A DNA stretch of 29,917 nt from an uncultured Collinsella sp. (GCA_900554325.1 USHA01000016.1:1-29917), one strand, 5' to 3'; positions 7,968 to 16,105 are shown, counted from the stretch's first letter. The notes: generated by a model from the letters alone, not told the origin. Made by a program: numbers and translations.

Positions 7968-9880
7968 AGGGCAGGGACTTTCGGCTCATCGTCGAGCTGC
8001 GGAATGGTGCCCACCACGTTGTCCGCCAGCCAATTCATCTCGACAATCTGCGTGCTCGGCAGCGGAGGGAAGCCTTCGATCTGTACCACGCCGTTCTGGC
8101 TGTGGAGCTCGCCGCCAAAGGGGTTGATGGATCCCTCAACAATGCCATTGCGGAGGAGCTGAACAAGCTTGCGCGTCTGATAAGGCAGGCCCGGAGCGTA
8201 GCGAATGTCGATAACGCCTGAGCTCATGCCGTACCAGTAGTTGACGGCGCGCACTTGGTTGTCATCGCTGGTCTCGTCCCACGTACCGTGCAGAAGGCTG
8301 CGAACGATGAGCTCGTAGTAACGGCCCCAGTTCCATACCGGCATGGCGATGCCGGAAACCTTGCCATCGACCAGGCGGTGGAGTCCGTAGGCCGTTGGGT
8401 CTTCGAGCGACTTTGACATGTCAGCGCCGGTCATGACGCTCACGCCTTCGCGGTACATGGCCTCGACTAGACCACCTGCAGGCACATCGCCCCAGGTGAG
8501 GATTACCTGCGCGCGTGGGTCGAGCAGCGAGGCGCCAATCGCAAAGGCGTTGATCTCGCTGAGTGCGCCCGAGGCGAATACCGACGCGTGGTAACCGATG
8601 CGGTGGTTGTCCGCCATGCTGGCGGCAAGGGCGCCCAGGAGAAACTTGGCCTCGTACATCTTGCCAAAGTACGAACGGACGCTTTGATGGGGAAGGCCGA
8701 TAGAGCAGTTGAGGAACCGAACCTGGGGATACTCAACGGCAGCCCTGAGCGTGTATTCCATCAGGCGGTGCGAGGTCGAGAAGATGACGTTTGCTCCATG
8801 TTTGACAGCCGTTTCCACGGCGGCGTAGAACACATCCGGATCGTGACAGTCCTCGAACGCCTCAGTGCGCACGATACCGCCAAAGTGCTCATCGAGATAC
8901 TGGCGCCCTTGGTCGTGCAGGCTGTCCCAGCTCGACGTCGCACAGGGGAACTCATGGATAAAGGCGATGCGCAGGGGGTTGGCCACCGAGTAGACGGTCT
9001 TGCCCATAAAGAAGTTGAGCACACCGGAGGTGGACTTGGCGGGCGACTCTTCCTCGTCGACGCTCGGTGCTTCGACAAGATCGACCTTGTCCTCGTCATT
9101 TTTGCCGGCGATGACCAGCTCGCGCCAAATCTTGCACAGGCGGTTTACAACGATATCCGTCGGCGTATCCAGCAGGCGGTCCTGGTTGTACACATTGAGG
9201 TACACGAGCATGGCGTCGGCGGGCGTAATGTCCAGGTGGTCGCCGCCTGCGCGAAGGTAGGCGCGCTTAAAGAGCAGGAAGGTGTGGCGCAGGTAGTCGA
9301 CCTTTTTCTGCGGCCATTTTTCGATAAGATTCTGACCGAGCATCTTGGCGAGCGTCTCGTAGCTTCCCTCACGCGAGAACTCGATCTCGTATAGGGGGCA
9401 GACGCGCCAAAACGCGCAGAATTCACCGTACAGGCGGCTTTCGACGGAATCCCATGTGCCGGGGTAGAGACGGGTGACCTTGGCCGAAACCGTCGGGGCG
9501 TCCAGGAATTTGAGGACACTGACGCGTTTGTTGCCTTCCTGGACATAGAACCGATGCATGAACTCGGTGACGATGATGGGGTCGCGATAACCCTCGGTTA
9601 CCTGGATGTCGTAGAGGTTGGACCACTTGCGGGCGAACTCGGTGCCAAACGGCAGTAGGGGCATAAAGTTGCATGAAAAGGCGGACTGACGGCCCTTGGT
9701 AACCGTACCGACGACCATTTCGAGCGGAATGTCTCTCAGGCCGACATTCTCTCGCTGGCCTAAGGGGAGCTGGGCAACCAAGCTATCGAGGTCCGTGAGG
9801 TACGGATACTCGCTTTGACTAATGGCGCGTCGACGTCCTTGCTCGCCGCGCTTGCGTGCTTGACGGTAGGCCTCTTCCAT
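7964..9880 (-). CDS. ParB-like domain fused to cytoplasmic BMP/PnrA-type ligand-binding domain
   Basis: A 638-residue protein with two recognisable parts. Residues about 45-125 resemble the ParB/sulfiredoxin fold: a stretch on which parameters are read (IPLEMVVGTVTKGR), YRDPIIVTEFMHRFYVQEGNKRVSVLKFL, with the EGNKRV motif at 115-120. Residues about 302-638 resemble the BMP (Med/PnrA) nucleoside-binding family of substrate-binding proteins: NPLRIAFIHEF, GANVIFSTSHRL, VRFLNCS, and YEAKFLLGALAASMADNHRIGY. The middle (130-300) contains helices and an acidic linker (DEEESPAKSTSG). There is no signal peptide or lipobox, so unlike transporter-bound BMP proteins it should be cytoplasmic and may sense a nucleoside. 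The start is ATG with AAGGGAG upstream. It is translationally coupled to the metallophosphoesterase. Function is not established. Confidence 0.8.
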   Translation of the reverse strand: MEEAYRQARKRGEQGRRRAISQSEYPYLTDLDSLVAQLPLGQRENVGLRDIPLEMVVGTVTKGRQSAFSCNFMPLLPFGTEFARKWSNLYDIQVTEGYRDPIIVTEFMHRFYVQEGNKRVSVLKFLDAPTVSAKVTRLYPGTWDSVESRLYGEFCAFWRVCPLYEIEFSREGSYETLAKMLGQNLIEKWPQKKVDYLRHTFLLFKRAYLRAGGDHLDITPADAMLVYLNVYNQDRLLDTPTDIVVNRLCKIWRELVIAGKNDEDKVDLVEAPSVDEEESPAKSTSGVLNFFMGKTVYSVANPLRIAFIHEFPCATSSWDSLHDQGRQYLDEHFGGIVRTEAFEDCHDPDVFYAAVETAVKHGANVIFSTSHRLMEYTLRAAVEYPQVRFLNCSIGLPHQSVRSYFGKMYEAKFLLGALAASMADNHRIGYHASVFASGALSEINAFAIGASLLDPRAQVILTWGDVPAGGLVEAMYREGVSVMTGADMSKSLEDPTAYGLHRLVDGKVSGIAMPVWNWGRYYELIVRSLLHGTWDETSDDNQVRAVNYWYGMSSGVIDIRYAPGLPYQTRKLVQLLRNGIVEGSINPFGGELHSQNGVVQIEGFPPLPSTQIVEMNWLADNVVGTIPQLDDEPKVPAL

Positions 9881-9907
9881 GATGTTGCTCCCTTAGTCGT
9901 TTAAACA

Positions 9908-9936
9908 ACTATATGAACCATGGTACCACGAATGAA
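9908..9936 (-). promoter_or_regulatory. Candidate promoter of the BMP-phosphoesterase operon
   Basis: On the minus strand TTCATT (9936-9931) and TATAGT (9913-9908) are 17 bases apart, 28 bases before the start codon at 9880. The -10 element is good, the -35 weak. It lies right behind the mscS terminator. Confidence 0.45.
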
Positions 9937-9972
9937 AACCACTACAAAGATGCCTGACCCCTTTGCGGTGGT
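9935..9972 (-). terminator. Terminator after mscS
   Basis: Immediately after the mscS stop (minus strand) ACCACCGCAAAG (9972-9961) pairs with CTTTGTAGTGGT (9949-9938), with a 2-base internal mismatch, followed by TTTT. The arm sequence resembles the hairpin at 7220-7257. Confidence 0.75.
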
Positions 9973-10740
9973 TTAGGCGATGATGGGGGCGATGGCGCGG
10001 ATGCAGGCGTCGGCAGCGGTGAAAGTGGTGCTGTCGTCGCTGACGATAAAGATGATCTTTCCTTTGATGCCAAAGTCGCCGATTTCGCTAAAGAGCACGT
10101 AGGGCTCTTTGTCAAAGCCCGAGATGGGCGAGACGGCCGTTTTGGTTGCGCTCGTGAGCTCGTCTGCCAGCACGTCAAGGGAAGCCCACTTGGACGTGTC
10201 CTTTACGGCAACGGGCACGGCCACGCGCCCAAAGGGCATCAAATGCACGAGTGTGTTCTTGGAAATGTTGGAGTTGGGCACAATGATGGTCTGTCCACAG
10301 GCATCCTCAATCGTTGTATGGCGCCAAGTGATGTCTTGGACCACGCCGGATACGCCGCCGACCTCGATATTGTCGCCGGGCTTGATGATGCCCATAAAGG
10401 TCACCTGCATGCCGCCGATAAGGTTTGACAGCGTGTCCTGAAAGCCGAGCGAAATGGCGATGCCGCCGACGCCAAGAGCGGCGACGAGCGCGTTTGCGTT
10501 AATGCCAAAGCAGTTGTCGAGGATAAAGCTGCCGCCGATCATCCAGATGACGGCGCGCGCGATGTTGATGAAGATACTCGATGCCGGAAGCGGGTTATCG
10601 TCTCGGTTAAGCAGATGGTTCAGGGTCTTGGATACGACCTTGGCGGCGACGGCGGTGCCTATCGCCAAGATGACGGCCCAGATGATGTTGTGGACCCACC
10701 GTTGCTCAAAGAAATGAAGAATCGGCTCAAACAATTCCAT
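9973..10740 (-). CDS. mscS: Small-conductance mechanosensitive channel, MscS family
   Basis: A 255-residue membrane protein that opens under membrane tension to release solutes during hypo-osmotic shock. Transmembrane helices are predicted at about residues 16-38 and 55-75. The pore-lining TM3 follows with the glycine/alanine-rich ALGVGGIAISLGFQDTLSNLIGG segment (interrupted here only by family variation). A beta domain follows (KPGDNIEV, WRHTTIED, IIVPNSNISKN) and an alpha/beta C-terminal domain. Length is close to the E. coli MscS (286) minus part of the tail. The start at 10740 has AGGAGG 10 bases upstream; an upstream in-frame ATG at 10785 would include that site. It stands alone between two terminators. 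Confidence 0.9.
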   Translation of the reverse strand: MELFEPILHFFEQRWVHNIIWAVILAIGTAVAAKVVSKTLNHLLNRDDNPLPASSIFINIARAVIWMIGGSFILDNCFGINANALVAALGVGGIAISLGFQDTLSNLIGGMQVTFMGIIKPGDNIEVGGVSGVVQDITWRHTTIEDACGQTIIVPNSNISKNTLVHLMPFGRVAVPVAVKDTSKWASLDVLADELTSATKTAVSPISGFDKEPYVLFSEIGDFGIKGKIIFIVSDDSTTFTAADACIRAIAPIIA

Positions 10741-10782
10741 GTAGGGAAAACCTCCTAATGATCGTCCAACCATGATACCCAC

Positions 10783-10817
10783 CAAGAAGCCCGTCCGATC
10801 ACATCGGACGGGCTTCT
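10783..10817 (-). terminator. Terminator after the 5'-nucleotidase gene
   Basis: A perfect 15-bp stem (10785-10799 with 10803-10817, core AGAAGCCCGTCCGAT) and a 3-base loop. It is 52 bases past the nucleotidase stop on the minus strand. The T-tract is poor (CTTCTTGG), but the stem is very stable and could work in both directions. Confidence 0.8.
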
Positions 10818-10868
10818 GTGCTCGATATAAGGTTTACGCGGCGGGGCTGTAAGGCCCGGCGGTGTAGC

Positions 10869-12869
10869 TTAGCGTCGACGCTTCCAGATAATGCCGAGCA
10901 TGATGACGATGATGCCGCCGATAAGGCACGCGCCAACTACTGCCAGCGTGCGGTCTCCCGTTGCGGCAAGCTTACCGGTCGTCTTCTTGGTGATGACCTT
11001 CGTGGTCGCCGTGTCCGTCTTAGACGAGGGCTTAGGCGTCGGGGCCGGTGAGGGCGTGGGGTCCACGGCTGCGGAGCCGAAGCCGATGGTGCCGGCGAGC
11101 CCGGCCATCTTGCTCTCCCAGCCGTTCTGCCCGATCAGCGCCCTTAGCGCTGACTCGCAGGTACCCCACTCGGTGTGCTTGGTGGCGTTTGCGAAGGTGG
11201 GGAAGTCGGTCGTGTTGGTAATGATGTAGTTGTTGGTGGCGACGGTATAGGTCTTGGTGGGATCGAACGTGCTGCCGTCTTTGGTGAGTGTGGCACTCAC
11301 AATGCGCTTGCCTTCGGGCTGCGTCCAATCAATCGTCACGTTGATGCCGCCAAAGGAGAGAACGCTGCCAGAGTCATCGCGCCACTTGTACTTGTTTTGC
11401 GCCTCCTGCTCGGTGTGACCGGCCGCCACATAAGCCTGCTGAAGCTCGTAGCTGTCGTTGCAATCGTCGCTGATTTGTAGCGAGTGCTCGAGCGCTGCGA
11501 GGAAGTCCGCGCCGGTCATGGTCCAGGTCTCCACGGTGTTGCCGTAGGGCGAGATGGCGATGACGTTGCCGGCGGTCACGTTGCCCGCCGCGATGCCGCC
11601 GCGGATGCCGCCGGCGTTTTCGATAGCGAAGTCCGCGCCCGTCAGGGCAAGATAGGAGCCGCAAATCACGTGGCCGATGGTCTGGGCCTTGGTGGTGTCG
11701 CCCTCCTTGCTGGGGCGGAAATCGGTGGTGCGCACCATTTCCCAACCATGCGTGCCTGCGGCGTCCTCGCCGTAGAAATAGTTGGTGGTGGATGTGCCGA
11801 GCACCTTGTTCGATTCGTTTTCAAAGTCCTCGTCGAGCGGCTTGATCTTGTTGCGGACGGCTTCAAGGCGGCTTTGGTAGTCGGAGCCCTTGTCGGGGTC
11901 TGCCAAAAGGTCGTTGACGTTCTTAGCGGCGTAGAGCTTCTCGTCGCTACCGTCTGCAGGGACCGTGACCGTGTCATCGTCGGTCGTCTCGGTGTCATTC
12001 GTGTTGTACTTGTACGGAATGGAAAGCAGCCCCACCTCGGCAAAGGCGCTGCCTGCCTCGACAACGTGGATCGTCTTGCCGTCGGCTCCCGTCACCTTCT
12101 CGTTAAGGTTGATGTGCTCGTGGCCTGCGATAAGGGCATCGACGCCACGGAGTCGCGTGGCAAAGGTCTTGGCGTCGAGCGTGTGCGCGATACACACAAC
12201 AACATCGCAGCCCTCCTTGCGCAGCTGCTCTGCCTCGGTATTGATGGCGTTCGCGGCACTCGAGAAGCTGGTGCCCGCGACCAGGTCCGCGCGCAGCGAG
12301 GAGCCTAGCGACTCATCCATGGCACCCACGACGCCGACCTTGATTTTGTAGTCGAATGTGGAGTGATCCTCGGTATCCTCCCAGGTGCGATCGAGCGTCT
12401 TCGTGATGCTCGAGCTCCATGCGCCGTTCGAGGACGTTGCATTCGCGCAGAGCATGGCGAAGGGCGTGCCGGTGGTGCTGTAGCCGGTCATGGTGCGGAG
12501 TTTGTCCGCGCCGTAGCTCCAGTCGTGGTTGCCTGGCGTGGTTGCGTCGTAGCCGTCGGCGTAGAAGGTGTCCATGAGCTCGGCGATGCTCTTGCCCTCG
12601 CTCATGGTGGCGAAGGACTGTCCGTGGAAGGTGTCGCCCGCATCGAGTAAAAGATCGGGGGCGCTGCTTTGGGCGCTATAGAGAACCGCCAGTCCGTCAA
12701 AGCCCACAGTGCCGGTGCCCTTGCTTGCGTTGTAGCTGTACTTGTAGCTGCCGTGGATATCGTTGGTGTGCATGACGGCCACGGAGCCGTCAATAGCGGC
12801 GGGCAGGTTTCCCGCGAAAGCGAGGCTTGGGATGCCTGCGAGCGCGCCGGCAAACAACGCGGCGGCCAA
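10869..12869 (-). CDS. 5'-nucleotidase/phosphoesterase, secreted and cell-wall anchored; N-terminus apparently frameshifted
   Basis: A 666-residue ectoenzyme of the bifunctional UshA/5'-nucleotidase family, expected to dephosphorylate extracellular nucleotides to nucleosides. The N-terminal metallophosphatase domain shows MHTNDIHGSY, DAGDTFHG, TPGNHDWSYG, IAHTLD and AGHEHINL; the C-terminal substrate domain shows NAGGIRGGIAAG and SPYGNTVET. A Pro/Thr/Ser linker (about residues 600-625) leads to KLAATGD (633-639), a hydrophobic helix and KRRR, a sortase signal of the LAxTG class. The reading frame begins only at a TTG (12869) without a ribosome binding site. An ATG at 12892 with AAGGA 7 bases upstream is one base out of frame; adding one A to its A4 run would give MKKTPRFALAAALFAG, a complete signal peptide. 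Either a sequence error or a recent lesion is likely. Confidence 0.85.
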   Translation of the reverse strand: MAAALFAGALAGIPSLAFAGNLPAAIDGSVAVMHTNDIHGSYKYSYNASKGTGTVGFDGLAVLYSAQSSAPDLLLDAGDTFHGQSFATMSEGKSIAELMDTFYADGYDATTPGNHDWSYGADKLRTMTGYSTTGTPFAMLCANATSSNGAWSSSITKTLDRTWEDTEDHSTFDYKIKVGVVGAMDESLGSSLRADLVAGTSFSSAANAINTEAEQLRKEGCDVVVCIAHTLDAKTFATRLRGVDALIAGHEHINLNEKVTGADGKTIHVVEAGSAFAEVGLLSIPYKYNTNDTETTDDDTVTVPADGSDEKLYAAKNVNDLLADPDKGSDYQSRLEAVRNKIKPLDEDFENESNKVLGTSTTNYFYGEDAAGTHGWEMVRTTDFRPSKEGDTTKAQTIGHVICGSYLALTGADFAIENAGGIRGGIAAGNVTAGNVIAISPYGNTVETWTMTGADFLAALEHSLQISDDCNDSYELQQAYVAAGHTEQEAQNKYKWRDDSGSVLSFGGINVTIDWTQPEGKRIVSATLTKDGSTFDPTKTYTVATNNYIITNTTDFPTFANATKHTEWGTCESALRALIGQNGWESKMAGLAGTIGFGSAAVDPTPSPAPTPKPSSKTDTATTKVITKKTTGKLAATGDRTLAVVGACLIGGIIVIMLGIIWKRRR

Positions 12870-12956
12870 CGCAAAGCGGGGAGTCTTTTCATGGCAGTTT
12901 CCTTAGTCCTTAGCCAGAATGTCTGGTTGAATATCGGATTATCGACATAATATGCG

Positions 12957-12996
12957 AAAACCGCCGCAAGGGCCTCTGTCCCTTTGCGGCGGTTTT
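12957..12996. terminator. Bidirectional-looking hairpin between the ABC operon and the nucleotidase
   Basis: AAAACCGCCGCAA plus GGG (12957-12972) pairs with CCC plus TTGCGGCGGTTTT (12980-12996, one extra T). The AAAA/TTTT flanks make it a terminator on either strand. It lies past the end of the minus-strand ABC operon and before the nucleotidase start. Confidence 0.75.
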
Positions 12997-13012
12997 GGCG
13001 TTTGCGCAGATA

Positions 13013-13046
13013 AAACCTACCAAAATAAACCTGTCCCTTTTTGGCA
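13013..13046 (-). terminator. Terminator after the ABC transporter operon
   Basis: On the minus strand AAAACCTGCCAAAAA pairs with the facing A/T-rich arm AAAACCTACCAAAA (one mismatch), or alternatively AAACCTG with CAGGTTT. It sits 5 bases past the ATPase stop codon and contains the CTGTCCC motif seen in other gene-end hairpins here. Confidence 0.65.
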
Positions 13047-13050
13047 GGTT

Positions 13051-13845
13051 TTAGCTTAGCAGCATGCGGTCGTTGGCGAGCTCGCCGCCCGAGACCTCCT
13101 CGAACTTCTGCAGCAGGTCGGCCACGGTGAGCGACTTCTTCTCGTCGCCGGCCACGTCGTAGATCACATGGCCCTCGTGCATCATGATCAGACGGTTGCC
13201 CAGACGGATGGCGTCGTTCATGTTGTGCGTGACCATGAGCGTGGTCAGGTGGTTCTCGTCGACGATCTCCTCGGTCAGGTTGAGCACCTTAGAGGCCGTC
13301 TTGGGGTCGAGGGCCGCAGTGTGCTCGTCGAGCAGCAGCAGGCGCGGCCTGGTGAGCGTGGCCATCAGCAGGGTGAGTGCCTGGCGCTGGCCACCCGAGA
13401 GCAGGCCGACCTTGGCGTTGAGACGCGTGTCCAGACCAAGGTCCAGGCGCTTGAGCAGCTCAACGTACTCATCTTTCTCGGCCTTGGTGACGCCCCACGA
13501 AAGGCCGCGACGCTGGCCGCGACGCTTGGCGAGGGCCAAGTTCTCGGCAATCTGCATGTCGGCAGCGGTACCGCGCATGGGGTCCTGAAACACGCGGCCC
13601 AGGTACTTGGCGCGCTGCGACTCGCTCAGGCGCGAGATGTCGGTGCCGTCGAGCTCGATAACGCCCGAATCGAGCGGGTACACGCCGGCGATCATGTTGA
13701 GCAGCGTGGACTTGCCGGCGCCGTTGCCGCCGATCACGGTTACAAAGTCGCCGTCATTCAGGGTGAGGTCGACGCCGGTGAGCGCGCGCTTCTCGGTGAC
13801 GGTGCCCTTGTTAAAGGTCTTCTTGACATGCGAGAGCTTAAGCAT
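13051..13845 (-). CDS. ABC transporter ATP-binding protein, TrpZ-like
   Basis: A 264-residue nucleotide-binding subunit. It has Walker A GGNGAGKST (39-47), the signature LSGGQRQ, Walker B LLLLDE followed by HTAALD, and the switch His in MVTHNM. It is the energising subunit of the importer formed with the two genes upstream. The start at 13845 (MLKLSHV) was chosen because GGGAG lies 9 bases upstream; an ATG at 13854 abuts that site. It overlaps the end of the permease gene by 8 bases, so translation is coupled. The family resembles the TrpXYZ/DUF534-type transporters of Firmicutes; the substrate is inferred only. Confidence 0.9.
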   Translation of the reverse strand: MLKLSHVKKTFNKGTVTEKRALTGVDLTLNDGDFVTVIGGNGAGKSTLLNMIAGVYPLDSGVIELDGTDISRLSESQRAKYLGRVFQDPMRGTAADMQIAENLALAKRRGQRRGLSWGVTKAEKDEYVELLKRLDLGLDTRLNAKVGLLSGGQRQALTLLMATLTRPRLLLLDEHTAALDPKTASKVLNLTEEIVDENHLTTLMVTHNMNDAIRLGNRLIMMHEGHVIYDVAGDEKKSLTVADLLQKFEEVSGGELANDRMLLS

Positions 13846-14761
13846 CTGCCTCATCTCCCTTCGTGTAGGAGCTGCGGAGCTTATAGCGCTCCCAAACCAC
13901 GGGCACGCACAGGGCCACGGCGACGATCACGGCGGAGAGCAACTTCATGTCGTTGGCGTCCATGCCCAACTGCAGCACGATGGCGCGGATAAGGAAGTAC
14001 ACCACGGAGCCAAAGACGGCGGAGGCAAGACGGACGCTAAACTGCGTGAGACCGCCGGGCAGCAGGCGGCCGAGCACCTCACCGATGACGATGGCGGCAA
14101 GACCGATAACGATGGCACCGGTGCCCATGCCAATGTCGGCATACTTTTGGCTCTGGCAGATGAGCGCGCCCGAAAGGCCGATGAGGGCGTTGGAGAGCAC
14201 GAGGGCGATCATCTTGGTGGAGTTGGTGTTGACGCCCAGAGCGCGGATCATGTACTCGTTGTTGCCGGTGGCTCGCAGCGCCGAGCCGATCTCGGTGCCA
14301 AAGAACCAATACAGGATGGCAACGATAGCCACGGCGAGCAGGATGCCCAAGATGATGGCAACGGTGGACTGCGGCAGACCGGTCATATTGCTGACGGCGG
14401 AGAACACGGTGCCCTTGGCAAGAATGGGCGTATTGGACTTGCCCATGATGCGCAGGTTGATGGACCACAGGCTGATCTGGGTGAGGATTCCGGCGAGGAT
14501 CGCAGGAATCTCAAAGACGGTGGTCAAAATGCCCGTGACGGCGCCCGCGATGGCGCCGGCGCACATACCGGCCAGCACGGCGAACAGCGGGTCGACGTTG
14601 TTATTGACGATGAGCACAGCGCAGACGCAGCCGCCGAGGGCAAAGCTGCCGTCGCAGGTCATATCGGGAATGTCGAGCAGGCGGAACGTGATAAACACGC
14701 CAAGCACCATAATGCCCCAGAGGACGCCCTGCGAAACGGCGCCCTGCAATGCAATGAGCAT
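13838..14761 (-). CDS. ABC transporter permease, TrpY-like
   Basis: A 307-residue integral membrane protein with about eight or nine hydrophobic helices, of the branched-chain amino acid/ribose permease superfamily. It starts MLIALQGAVSQGVLWGIMVL, and has the typical LLDIPDMTCDGSFALGG segment after TM1 and ATGNNEYMIRALGVN in the cytoplasmic coupling region. AGGAGG precedes the ATG. It is cotranscribed with the ATPase (8-base overlap) and separated from the binding-protein gene by 203 bp that hold a hairpin, which may reduce its expression relative to the binding protein. Confidence 0.9.
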   Translation of the reverse strand: MLIALQGAVSQGVLWGIMVLGVFITFRLLDIPDMTCDGSFALGGCVCAVLIVNNNVDPLFAVLAGMCAGAIAGAVTGILTTVFEIPAILAGILTQISLWSINLRIMGKSNTPILAKGTVFSAVSNMTGLPQSTVAIILGILLAVAIVAILYWFFGTEIGSALRATGNNEYMIRALGVNTNSTKMIALVLSNALIGLSGALICQSQKYADIGMGTGAIVIGLAAIVIGEVLGRLLPGGLTQFSVRLASAVFGSVVYFLIRAIVLQLGMDANDMKLLSAVIVAVALCVPVVWERYKLRSSYTKGDEADA

Positions 14762-14863
14762 GCTTCATACCTCCTAGGATAGGGTGGACACGTGATTCAC
14801 CATAATAGCGGTAACAATGCATAGAAGAGTTACGGACAGACGTTTTGTTTTACCTGAAACAAG

Positions 14864-14897
14864 CAGGGCGGACGCCGGTCTACAGCGCCCGCCCCTG
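14864..14897 (-). terminator. Hairpin between binding protein and permease genes
   Basis: On the minus strand CAGGGGCGGGCGC (14897-14885) pairs with GCGTCCGCCCTG (14875-14864), with small bulges, followed by CTTGTTT. It probably terminates part of the transcripts after the lipoprotein gene, a common way to make more binding protein than membrane subunits. Confidence 0.6.
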
Positions 14898-14964
14898 TGG
14901 CTCAGATATTGAATAACGCGGCTAAAGCGCGAGCACGGGCTCTAGACGCATGCCGCGTATGGCA

Positions 14965-15945
14965 TTACGCGTCCAGGGCGGAAAGGTCGATGCCCAGGGC
15001 CTCGGCCATTTCGTCGTTCTTGACGACGACCAGGTCCTTGCTCGAGAGGTGCTTGATCGGCATATCCTCGGGCTTGGCCTCGCCCTTCAGGATCTTAACG
15101 GCCATCTCGCCCGCGGCGTAGCCCAGGTCCTCATAGTTGATGGAGAGGGTGAACAGGCCGCCGGCCATGCACATACCCTCCTCGCCAGTCACGAAGGGAA
15201 GCTTGTTTTCCTTGCAGATCTGGCCGACCTGCGAGGCACCCGCGGCGATGGTGTTGTCGGTGGGGGAGTACAGCGCGTCGACCTTGCCCACGGCAGACTC
15301 GACGACGGACTGAATCTCGTTGGAGCTCGAGACGGTGAAGTCAGTGTACTCGAGGCCCAGCTTGTCGAGCTCCTTCTTGGCGGCCTTGATCTGGACGTCG
15401 GAGTTGGACTCGGCGGTGCAGTAGAGCAGGCCGACCTTTTTAACGTCGGGCAGGACCTTCTGCATCATCTCGAGCTGCTCGGCGACCGGGGTGAGGTCGG
15501 AAGCGCCCGTGACGTTGGTGCCGGGCTTGTCGTTGTCCTGGACCAGGCCGGAGGCGGCGTAGTCGGTGATGGCGCAGCCCACGATGGGGATATCGGCCGT
15601 GGCGCCGGCGGCAGCCTGCGCGGCGGGCGTGGCGATGGCATAAATCAGGTTGACGTTGTCGCCCACAAACTTGTCGGCAATGGACTTACACGTGGACTGG
15701 TCGTTCTGGGCGTTCTTCTGGTCGATCTTGACCTTAAGGCCGCTCTCCTTGATGGCCTTGACAAAGCCGTCGTTGGCGGCATCGAGTGCGGAATGCTCGG
15801 TGAGTTGCAGAACGCCGATGGTGTAGTCGGAACCGGCGGCAGCAGAGCCGGAACCAGAGTTGCCGCCGCATCCGGCGAGCGGGGCGAGCGCGAGCAGGCC
15901 GGCGGAGACCAGAAGGCTCCTGCGACTGATGGTGATGTCCTTCAT
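14965..15945 (-). CDS. ABC transporter substrate-binding lipoprotein, TrpX-like
   Basis: A 326-residue exported protein of the ABC_sub_bind family (PF04392, DUF534). The N-terminus is MKDITISRRSLLVSAGLLAL followed by APLAGC, with lipobox Cys26; the SRRSLL motif is compatible with Tat export. The mature part begins DYTIGVLQLTEH and contains AIATPAAQAA, GLLYCTAESNS and DALYSPTDNTI, as in the peripheral binding proteins of TrpXYZ-type importers. The start at 15945 is preceded by GGGGG; longer starts would precede the signal peptide unnaturally. It is the first gene of the importer operon. The ligand could be tryptophan or another aromatic amino acid by family analogy, not shown by sequence. Confidence 0.88.
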   Translation of the reverse strand: MKDITISRRSLLVSAGLLALAPLAGCGGNSGSGSAAAGSDYTIGVLQLTEHSALDAANDGFVKAIKESGLKVKIDQKNAQNDQSTCKSIADKFVGDNVNLIYAIATPAAQAAAGATADIPIVGCAITDYAASGLVQDNDKPGTNVTGASDLTPVAEQLEMMQKVLPDVKKVGLLYCTAESNSDVQIKAAKKELDKLGLEYTDFTVSSSNEIQSVVESAVGKVDALYSPTDNTIAAGASQVGQICKENKLPFVTGEEGMCMAGGLFTLSINYEDLGYAAGEMAVKILKGEAKPEDMPIKHLSSKDLVVVKNDEMAEALGIDLSALDA

Positions 15946-16008
15946 ATCATTACCCCCAGTATAAAAATGGCTGGAAACACTGCACTGGGACAAAGTGCAA
16001 GTGGAACT

Positions 16009-16036
16009 ATAGTAGCGCTGATGTCCATTTTTACAA
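16009..16036 (-). promoter_or_regulatory. Candidate promoter of the ABC importer operon
   Basis: On the minus strand TTGTAA (16036-16031) and TACTAT (16014-16009) are spaced by 16 bases. A small stem TGCACT/AGTGCA follows in the leader. The -35 lies within a CTGTTGTAAAAA sequence that recurs in altered form upstream of the WYL gene. Confidence 0.45.
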
Positions 16037-16105
16037 CAGCCTGGCGGGTTTTTTAATACAGAATCGGATGGGCGGTACGGGTAGTCGAATGGGCGGCGGA
16101 GGGTC

